DNA from: Acholoe squamosa
Taxonomy: Eukaryota > Annelida > Polychaeta > Phyllodocida > Polynoidae
Reading direction: 5' to 3'
NCBI GenBank assembly: GCA_949317995.1
Contig: OX439044.1
Coordinates: 53,400,166-53,464,165 of the forward strand
Length of the DNA: 64,000 nucleotides
This document shows positions 56,862 through 64,000 of this stretch, piece by piece (positions within the stretch are counted from its first letter, which is position 1; each line of letters begins with the position of its first letter). The position numbers were made by a program, and so were the translations under genes. Under the pieces are notes generated by a model. The model was not told the DNA's origin and did not search any database. It worked only from the letters and a program-made list of their open reading frames with translations.

Positions 56862-58973
56862 TTAAAGATCTTCCGGATCCGTGTCCATCTTCTCAGCCGA
56901 CTCCACTGAGGCAGATGGAGCCGAGCTGCTGCAACTGCTCACAGAGAGCAGCGTGGAAGCCTCGCTGGGCGTGTCGCTCCCCAAGCTCAGAGCGCTCATC
57001 ACCGCGGACGGACTGTCCATTGCCTCGGATGCAGGTAGAGCAACCGGGGCGGCTGGAGCAGCCGGGGCGGGAGGAGCAGCCGGAACTGGTGGAGCCGCCG
57101 GAACCGGCGGAGCAGCCGGGACCGGTGGAGCAGCCGGGACCGGTGGGGCAGCCGGGGCGAAGCATAGGGATGACGGAAGGCCGTCCCACTCTTCTAAGTG
57201 CTTCCCGAATGCGAGGAAGAACTTGAGGTCAGCCTCCTTGTACCTGTGGATGTACCCGGCGTTCTCAGCACGGTGGAACTCCTTAAGCTTTTCAGCTTCC
57301 ACCTGCTGGCGCCGGCAGGATTGGAGTGCCTCCTCGACATTCCTTCTTTCCTGCAGCCGAATTTTCTCTTCCTCCCTCTTCTGGATCTCGTAGACCAGGT
57401 CTAAGGTGGCTTCAGTCATCACACGCCAGTAGTCGACTGACTTCTGGCGATGCAATGCCTGCCATTCCGCCATCAGGTCATTCTGGATCTGAGCTGTTTG
57501 GACATCGCGGTGGTCAACAAACGTGTTCGGATCCTGAAGACCTGACAGGGTACCCGAGATTAATTCCATAACGGACACCCGAGGGGCCGTTGGTGGAACT
57601 ATGACTGGTGGGGGCGCGGCGGCCTCCACAGTGGCAGACGGAGCGCCTGCTGGAGGGACAGACGGGCCCTCAACCGTAATGCCTCCTCGGCCACGGCCAC
57701 CGCCCGGGGCAGCTCGGGTGGACTCCATTCCACCACGGCCTCTACCCCGGGGTTTAGACCGGCCCAAGGGGGTTAGGACCTGAGATTCGGGTCCCGCTGG
57801 TCCCATGGAAGGGAACTTCGCCGCGTACTCACTGTACGTGGGGCGCTTGCCGGAAGATCCCTCTCCAGCCCACCAAGATGTATACCCGGTTGGGGGAGCG
57901 AAGATCTCGCCCCCATCATCCTGGCTGCCAGAGGCTTCGTCCGGGGGTTGCTCCGCGGGTGCAGGTGTTGTGGGTGTGGCCGAGGTGGCCGCCTGGCTAA
58001 CCGCCCTACGGGTTTGGTTGCTGGGCATATCCAGAGCCGAGACCTGTTGTCCCGACTCGCGACGATCAGCTGGGTTGGCTGGTCTAGGCTGGTCCTTATT
58101 ACCCGAAGGGCTTACGGACCGGTCTGCGCGGGTCCTTTTGGAAGCACCAGTAGCCGTGGCTGTGCCTCCATTAGAACCCTTCGAGCGGGCTTTGGCCTTC
58201 TCCCGCTTGTCATCTCCCCTCCACTTCTTCACTTTCAGGTGCACCTCGCTGGGCATCCCGAACTTGGTGGAGGAGAAATTGATCTGGAAGAAGGCCAGCA
58301 AGTTGCCACTCTTCCATAAGCAGAATCCGGTCTCGAATGCCTGCTCCTTGATGTCTTTCACGCTCAACGAGGCCCAGTTAGCTAGGAGCTCGTTGAAGCA
58401 CTTGAGGGCCCGTTTCCTCGTCTTTTCCAGGCCGGTACCATGGGCCTTCTGCAGATGCAGAGCCATGTCCTGGCGCCGGTTAGTCGAGAACGAGCCGTCA
58501 CATAGTTTGCTCGGACGGTCTCCGAGCACACACATCATCAGCGGCTTGTGGTGCATATGGTGCTCCACAATGTGTCGAGCGAAGCGAGGCTTCGTCTCAA
58601 ACACCTTCTCTCCCGTGAGAGCCAGCTGGCACGACTCGAATGGGCACCTCCGGCGGTTGCCGGATGGCCCCCATTGGGTCATCGCCCATTGGACTTTCGT
58701 CCGGGCCTCATAGCTGTAGATAGACCCCAATTTGAATTTGAGCTGGTCAATCCAAATGAGGTAGAATTTACCTACTGGCGTATCCGAGGGGCCGGACTTC
58801 ATCCACTCCTCCTCGTCGCTATCACCGTCCTTATTGACGGCGCCCGGACACATGTAGTGGACTGTGTCGTAAGCACAGTCCGCGAAGCAGCGGGGAGTCC
58901 GTTCTTTGAACCCCTCGGCTGCATTCTTCCACATCCATTTGTGATTGTCATCCTTGGGGACATCCGTGGTCAT
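56862..58973 (-). CDS. Element 2 ORF4: C2H2-like zinc-finger protein
   Basis: The first ATG is at 58973; the frame is open without an ATG to about 59218, overlapping the end of ORF3 by about 40 nt in the -1 frame. It shares with element 1 ORF4 the CFADCAY...MCP cluster and the acidic DEEEWM. It also shares the fingers (CPFESC ... RFARHIVEHH; C ... CDGSF ... DMALHLQKAH), a charged Gly/Arg-rich middle, a Glu/Arg-rich coiled coil and FGKHLEEWDGLP. After that comes an extra Pro/Ala repeat (VPAAPP units, 57040-57160) and an acidic Ser-rich tail ending TDPEDL that element 1 lacks. It remains open although pol is broken. Role unknown. Confidence 0.75.
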   Translation of the reverse strand: MTTDVPKDDNHKWMWKNAAEGFKERTPRCFADCAYDTVHYMCPGAVNKDGDSDEEEWMKSGPSDTPVGKFYLIWIDQLKFKLGSIYSYEARTKVQWAMTQWGPSGNRRRCPFESCQLALTGEKVFETKPRFARHIVEHHMHHKPLMMCVLGDRPSKLCDGSFSTNRRQDMALHLQKAHGTGLEKTRKRALKCFNELLANWASLSVKDIKEQAFETGFCLWKSGNLLAFFQINFSSTKFGMPSEVHLKVKKWRGDDKREKAKARSKGSNGGTATATGASKRTRADRSVSPSGNKDQPRPANPADRRESGQQVSALDMPSNQTRRAVSQAATSATPTTPAPAEQPPDEASGSQDDGGEIFAPPTGYTSWWAGEGSSGKRPTYSEYAAKFPSMGPAGPESQVLTPLGRSKPRGRGRGGMESTRAAPGGGRGRGGITVEGPSVPPAGAPSATVEAAAPPPVIVPPTAPRVSVMELISGTLSGLQDPNTFVDHRDVQTAQIQNDLMAEWQALHRQKSVDYWRVMTEATLDLVYEIQKREEEKIRLQERRNVEEALQSCRRQQVEAEKLKEFHRAENAGYIHRYKEADLKFFLAFGKHLEEWDGLPSSLCFAPAAPPVPAAPPVPAAPPVPAAPPVPAAPPAPAAPAAPVALPASEAMDSPSAVMSALSLGSDTPSEASTLLSVSSCSSSAPSASVESAEKMDTDPEDL

Positions 58974-59179
58974 CTCTTCCCACGTTGTCACGGACTCCAA
59001 ATCAGATCTGGCTGACTCGGGCAGCTCTGGGTCGCTCTCGCTCCCCTCACTGTCCGTGTAAATGCCTTCTCCCCTACGGCTGGCTCGGCTGGTGGTAGTA
59101 GTACCAGTCGAAGCCTTGGTAGAGGACTTGGCGCTTGCCCCGCTGGTGCTGGCAGTGGAAGCTGCAGTAACCGAGGTGG

Positions 59180-60331
59180 CTACTGTGCTGATGGTTTCGA
59201 GGCGGGCGTTTTCGGGTCGCCCTTACCCCTCGGCTTGGTGGGGGGCGTGGGCTCCGCCGGAGACGCTTTCGCTCCATTTTTCTTCTTCCGGCGCACGACC
59301 TTGGCTGGCTGCGCCGGTACCTCGGGACTAGAATCCGACTGTCGCGGATCCTTGTCCTTTGAACGAGGGCTTCTCCTACTGCTGACTGGGGAGTCGGAGT
59401 CGGAGGAAGCCTTCGCCTTACTTTGGGCCTGCTGTTTCCGGTGGGCCCGACGAGCTGCGGTGAGCTCCTTCTGCTGCTTGGCGAGCTCGGCTCGTTTGGC
59501 TTCAACAGCAGCCTGCTGACGCGAGATGTCCTCCTCCGAGATCTCGCCAGGCGCCTCTGGTATTTCGGCACCCGGTTCCTTCTCGGATGTGGACCTCTCG
59601 ATGGCGATCCTCAGGTCTTCAACCTCCAGGTCACTCTCGGTGAGAGGACCCTTTGGTGCAGGTTTGTGGGTCAATCGCTTGACCCGGCCGGTTTCCACCG
59701 ACGAGAGGGTGACTGTAGAGTCTGTATCCATGTCAGATTCAGACTCTCTTAACTCTGCGGCCTTTCGGGTGATGCCTTCGGAGATCAGGACTGCTCGGGC
59801 CAAGTTCTCGTTGACCGCCATCTTCTCCGCCAACTTCTGATAGTTGCGGAGCCAAGAGACTGGCATGCTGTCAGCCAACTCGTCGCTGCACGAGTCCATA
59901 ACCAGAGTCTTGAAGTCGTCTGGTATGGCATCGGGCACGCCTGGTTTCGCCGCCAGCGGTCCGTATCCGAACATGGAGGCGTGCATGGGGATGTAAGTCC
60001 CCCAGGAGGTGTACACGACACCGGCTTCTTCATCGACGTGGGCCATACGCTCGATGCGAGTCTTGTATCCCGGAGGATACATAGGGGTGTCTAGGACATC
60101 GATCTTCTCACCCGGAGCTGCTGCCGTAGACGCGGGCTCCGAGCGCGGTGGTGGTGGAGGAGGCATCCTCTCCCGGTCGGTGGCCTCGGCCATCACCGAA
60201 AGCGTCAGGGCTGCCTCCTCAGTCGAAGAGTCCATAGACTCCTCGACCCGAGACGGGACCTTCGGGTCCTCACCTTGCTCCAACAGAACGTTGGCTGACT
60301 GACGCACGGCGTCAATCGTCCCCTGTGCCAT
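59180..60331 (-). CDS. Element 2 ORF3, unknown protein
   Basis: Start chosen at ATG 60331 (context GCCATGG); the frame is open further without an ATG. Pro-rich N-terminus (PPPPPPRSEP); a conserved middle with YTSWGTYIPM and MPVSWLRNY, in the same relative place as MPPEWLRDW of element 1; a Gln/Ala/Arg-rich coiled coil (RQQAAVEAKR); and a basic tail with VVRRKKKNG that resembles a nuclear localisation signal. No known domain recognised. ORF4 follows in the -1 frame as in element 1. Confidence 0.65.
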   Translation of the reverse strand: MAQGTIDAVRQSANVLLEQGEDPKVPSRVEESMDSSTEEAALTLSVMAEATDRERMPPPPPPRSEPASTAAAPGEKIDVLDTPMYPPGYKTRIERMAHVDEEAGVVYTSWGTYIPMHASMFGYGPLAAKPGVPDAIPDDFKTLVMDSCSDELADSMPVSWLRNYQKLAEKMAVNENLARAVLISEGITRKAAELRESESDMDTDSTVTLSSVETGRVKRLTHKPAPKGPLTESDLEVEDLRIAIERSTSEKEPGAEIPEAPGEISEEDISRQQAAVEAKRAELAKQQKELTAARRAHRKQQAQSKAKASSDSDSPVSSRRSPRSKDKDPRQSDSSPEVPAQPAKVVRRKKKNGAKASPAEPTPPTKPRGKGDPKTPASKPSAQ

Positions 60332-60846
60332 GGCACTGAGGGCGACTTCCAATGTAGAATTGGCAAATGTGTTGGACTCCTCCCGAAGGATTCGTCCAAC
60401 AAAGTTTTTCGGTTAGGGGGAAGCTAACACAACAGCTAGAGGCTGTCTACCGCCAACACTAACCAGAGCGAAAACGGGTGGCGTCCTACCACCACAAGTC
60501 CGCTCTAGTTATGAACAATATGACGTCAGACCTCTCGTCTCGCGAGATCCCGCGAAGGCTATCTGGTGACCTAGTTCTGCGCTTTCCCGCCGCACCCGCG
60601 GCGCCACCTAGGGAACTAGATCCGAACTAACATTCGACTCGACATGCGAGACGCGGCCTACTACCCGGGTGCTATCGTCTGGAGCCTGGCGGTGTATACA
60701 ACGCTTCAAAGCGAATGTACCGGTTAATCCGACCGCCACTCACGGGATACAGCTACCCGGGGGGGGGCGCGTTCGGCATCTCCAGCCGTGGAACGTATGT
60801 TAACCGCCTACGGCGGACAACACGCAGCAGCTCGTTGTGTACTGAG
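60332..60846 (-). other. Gap between pol and ORF3 of element 2
   Basis: About 0.5 kb, GC-rich, no supported frame. Same position and length as in element 1. Confidence 0.4.
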
Positions 60847-62451
60847 TTAGGTTACAGCAGACCTCAACCGGGGACTGCGTCTAACGCCTTCGGTTAGCCT
60901 TTTATTCTTCCCGGCTTTACATACGGCCTTTTCTGGGTTCCGCTTAGCCACGGCGGGACCTTTCCCATACGTAATGCCTTCAATCAGCGAGACATTTTTC
61001 CTTTTCTTACGATTAGATCGTTTCCTGGCCTTCGTCTTCTTTTTCACCATTACCTCGTCTTCCGGCATTTTTCTCGGCCGGCCTCTAGGTACTACCACGC
61101 TAGGTCCACTAGGGACCGACTCAGGTGGTTGGTAACCGAACTCCCTCTCCGCCTCTTCGCGTCCCCTCCAGGGCCGAAGTTTTCCGACATTCGTCTTCCA
61201 TTTCCTACCGGTTAGGCAGTCCTCCATCATCAGCGTAGACTCTGAGATGATGCGAATAATTTTAAATGGACCTTCCCAGGGCGTTACGAGCTTCAGCCGT
61301 TCTAGCGGCTCGTAGTACCTTAATACTTTGTCCCCAACATTAAAACGAATTCGTTTGGCATTGGTGTCATAGCCCACTTTCTGCCACTTCGCACTCTTCA
61401 GCAGTTCTTTCCGAACGGCCTCGTATGCCTGTTTGAACCTATCCCTGACTCCACAAACAACACGGTGCAGGGCGCCTCCGGGTCTATCCCAACCACTCCA
61501 TACATTAAGTCGGCGGGCATTATGATGTCCTCGCCGAACACTAGCATGTTTGGAGTGCAATTAGTAGATGAATGGACAGTGTTGTTGTAGGCATGTACTA
61601 CAAACTCACACTGTTCATCCCAGTCATCCTGGTGGGTATTGACCAGGGGCTTTAGCACTTGTATCAGGGTTCTGTTGAACCACTCTACCTGTCCATCCGA
61701 CTGGGGTCGGTATGGATTTGTTCAGGTTTTGCAAATGGCTAGGTAATGGCACATTTCCTGCCACAGCTCTGACTCGAACTCTCTTCCTTGGTCGCTGTGC
61801 ATCATAAGGGGAACACCCAAATGCAGCACCCAGCCTTTCACAAACGCCTCCGCGCATGTGGCGGCTTTGTGATTAGGAAGAGGGAACACCCGGGTATACT
61901 TGGTGTAATAGTCGGTGACGACCATCATGCAAGTATTGTCCCGGGGCGTCGTCTTGATCCCGCTGATGATGTCTATCGCCACTCGAGCGAACCTGACACC
62001 AAACAATTCCTGGGATAAGGGTTGCTTTCCCCGGCCGGGTCCCGGTTTGTTTTTACAACAATCCGGGCAAGTGGCGATCCACCGGAGCAGGTCGCCTCTC
62101 ATTCCAGGCCAGTAGTAACGCCTTTGTAGGCGCTCTATTGACCTCTTCTTACCGAAATGGCCGCTTGTTTGGTGACCATGGCAATAATACATGATATCCC
62201 TCCTCATTGGGGCGGGTATCACTATTTGCAACAGCCTACTGTTGGTGGGAGTTGTCTTCCACCTACATAGTATGCCATCTCGGATCTCTAGCTCGGTCCA
62301 TTGGGCTAGCAATCGCCTCGCTTCCCTATCTTCTAGGGATACTAGCGGCCTTGCCGGTTTAATACCTGACCGTAGGTATTCCATTATGCGCGCAGTGGTG
62401 GGATCCGACTGTTGGAACTTCTTGATGGTCTCCGGGGACCAATCGAGATAG
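60847..62451 (-). pseudogene. pol: Element 2 integrase, broken
   Basis: The HHCC zinc domain (CHGHQTSGHFG, CPDCC), core Asp residues (AIDIISG, HSDQGREFE) and Glu (GQVEWFNR) are present, as are the GPY/F module (WEGPFKIIRI) and the AT-hook-like PRGRPRK. The frame has a TGA at 61722-61724, at a codon that is sense in element 1, and changes once near 61452. The RNase H to integrase junction has another change in a run of seven C (about 62486). Three lesions make it non-functional as it stands. Confidence 0.8.
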
Positions 62452-64000
62452 CTACATACAGCCTCCTCCCAGGGGATACGGGGGGGTGGTATAATTAAAT
62501 ACCAACCCGGCTACCACAGCATTGTGGGCCCCGCAGTCTTCACAAGTGGCATTTTGGCACCTTCGGATAGGTCGCCTCGACAAGGCATCCGCATTGATGT
62601 GTTTAGCACTGGGTCGGTGCCCTATTTGTTTATGCTCCAATCCAAACTCGGATAGATGAGCTAACCATCGTCCAATCATCCCTTCGGCGTCCTTAAAGTT
62701 AAGGAGCCACCTAAGAGACGAATGGTCTGTTCTTAAAGCGAAGTCACTTCCCCAGAGGAAATGCTTAAACTTCTTCGTATACACCACCACCGCGAGGAGT
62801 TCCCGCTTGGTGGTACAGTAATTATGCTGGGTCTTGCTTAGCGTGTTGCTAGCGAATGCTATTGGGACTTCGACTCCCTCCTGGACCTGAGAGAGAGCTG
62901 CCGCTATTGCATCGTTGCTCGCATCGGTGTCTAAGATGAAATGTCCCTCGGGAGTGGGATATTTCAACACGGGTGTGTTCCTAAACAAATCTTTTATTTT
63001 TTTAAAAGATTCTTCTTGCTCGCTGGTCCATGGGAATGGGTCCCGTGCCCTACCCGGGGTCCAGTGAGCTAAGCACTGCATGGGAAAGCTGACACGAGAG
63101 TAATTCGGTATGAAATCACGGTAATAGGAACAAAATCCTAGAAATGATCTCACCTCCTTAGCACTCGTGGGTCTCTCCCAATTCTCTACAGCTTCTAATT
63201 TCTCCGGATCTGCGCTCACCCCGTTGGGAGTGATAATCCTTCCCAAGTATGTGATTGTTTTCTTAAACAGGTTACATTTCCTGGGTTTGAGTTTTAGACC
63301 GTTTGATAGTATCCGGTCGAGTACCAATTGCAGATTTGCATGGCATTCCCTAAACGACTTGCCGAATACGACAACATCGTCTAAGTAGACCAAGCATTTC
63401 TTCCACAAAAGATCACTCAACAAGGATTCCATCATGGCCTCGAACGTAGCGGGGGCGTTACACAATCCGAAGGGTAAGACATTATACTCGAATAGCCCCA
63501 TATGACTGGAGAACGCTGTTTTCTCAATGTCATCAGGGTGCATCGGTATCTGCCAGTATCCGGATTGTAAGTCCAAGGTACAGAACCATTGGTTCCCGCC
63601 CAAGCTATCTAACGTCTCGTCTATCCTTGGTAGGGGATACGAGTTCTTCTTTGTCATACCGTTCAGTTTTCGGTAGTCGACACAAAAGCGGATTGTACCG
63701 TCTTTCTTAGTGGTCATACAAACAGGGCTGGACCAGGGACTCGAGCTGGGCACAATGACCCCTAGGTCCAGCTGTTTTTGTATTTCCTGTTCGCAAATTA
63801 ACTTCTTCTTGAGAGGAAGTCTACGATACGGGATTTTAAAAGGTTTCTCATTGCCCACATCTATGGTGTGCAACACCTTGTCGGATCTACCCACCGGTCC
63901 TCCTTCCCTACCAAAAGCACTCTCGTACTTTTGTAGGAGTTTCGCTAGGCAATCCTTATCCTCCGTATTCTGTAGATCTGATTGGTCAATCAGCTTTTGG
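62452..64000 (-). CDS. pol: Element 2 pol fragment: reverse transcriptase and RNase H
   Basis: Open to the window edge (64000), so the N-terminus and protease are missing. RT with VYLDDVV, RNase H with DTDASND, TKRELL and RTDHSS. The linker Cys cluster (CEDCGAH) precedes the frameshift in the poly-C run that ends this frame at 62452. Close to element 1 throughout. Confidence 0.88.
   Translation of the reverse strand, partial: QKLIDQSDLQNTEDKDCLAKLLQKYESAFGREGGPVGRSDKVLHTIDVGNEKPFKIPYRRLPLKKKLICEQEIQKQLDLGVIVPSSSPWSSPVCMTTKKDGTIRFCVDYRKLNGMTKKNSYPLPRIDETLDSLGGNQWFCTLDLQSGYWQIPMHPDDIEKTAFSSHMGLFEYNVLPFGLCNAPATFEAMMESLLSDLLWKKCLVYLDDVVVFGKSFRECHANLQLVLDRILSNGLKLKPRKCNLFKKTITYLGRIITPNGVSADPEKLEAVENWERPTSAKEVRSFLGFCSYYRDFIPNYSRVSFPMQCLAHWTPGRARDPFPWTSEQEESFKKIKDLFRNTPVLKYPTPEGHFILDTDASNDAIAAALSQVQEGVEVPIAFASNTLSKTQHNYCTTKRELLAVVVYTKKFKHFLWGSDFALRTDHSSLRWLLNFKDAEGMIGRWLAHLSEFGLEHKQIGHRPSAKHINADALSRRPIRRCQNATCEDCGAHNAVVAGLVFNYTTPPYPLGGGCM

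Larger units (their letters stand above)
55727..64000 (-). mobile_element. Ty3/gypsy element 2 with ORF3 and ORF4, decayed, cut by the window end
   Basis: Minus-strand order from the right edge: RT/RNase H, integrase, gap, ORF3, ORF4, non-coding part, polypurine tract, 3' LTR. It is a diverged relative of element 1 with the same gene order and noticeably more GC-rich in its ORFs. Gag, protease, 5' LTR and the right target duplication lie beyond 64000. At least two frameshifts and one stop damage pol, while ORF3 and ORF4 remain open. Confidence 0.9.

Noticed and set aside
57805-58713. 302-codon plus-strand frame opposite element 2 ORF4
   Set aside because: Antisense shadow in GC-rich coding DNA; no domain, and the minus-strand frame is supported by its homologue in element 1.

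Overview
This window is from an animal nuclear genome. Introns have GT-AG or GC-AG borders, coding is sparse, and most of the DNA is introns and transposons. The receptor types, a Crypton-type recombinase, Penelope and Ty3/gypsy retroelements and tRNA-derived SINEs fit a marine invertebrate, and a deuterostome such as an echinoderm, hemichordate or amphioxus is my best guess. The species cannot be fixed from the sequence alone.

Three host-type or host-like genes can be rebuilt with consistent splice phases. (1) Minus strand, 1619-4625: a two-exon rhodopsin-like GPCR (913 aa) with a cytoplasmic loop of about 590 residues between TM5 and TM6. (2) Plus strand, 9561-11312: a two-exon Crypton/DUF3504 tyrosine recombinase (499 aa) with intact catalytic motifs and a Tudor-like N-terminal segment. 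(3) Plus strand, 17105-42616: an eight-exon GPCR (371 aa) of the melatonin-receptor/moody/Tre1-like type (NRY instead of DRY), with roughly one membrane helix per exon.

Intron 6 of the third gene holds a complete 12.85-kb Ty3/gypsy element (24688-37538, antisense to the host gene). It has near-identical LTRs, an AATG target duplication, gag, pol, and two further ORFs (ORF3, ORF4) after pol. A second, older and frame-damaged relative enters from the right edge (55727 to beyond 64000) and carries the same ORF3 and ORF4. The shared layout suggests a lineage of gypsy elements with a two-ORF module containing C2H2-like zinc fingers where env would sit.

The rest is rich in inverted-repeat DNA. There is a 4.7-kb fold-back (44603-49310) invaded by four or five other elements. 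Two members of a hAT-like palindromic MITE family have perfect 8-bp target duplications (46207-46508 and 50741-51519). Other fold-backs lie at 5395-6493, 11693-11820, 53565-54924 and 54999-55112. A Penelope-like fragment sits between inverted arrays of a short tandem motif (22262-23670). A SINE has a 14-bp duplication (40613-41059), and there are several tRNA-like relics and microsatellites. No CRISPR array, rRNA gene or intact functional tRNA gene was seen.
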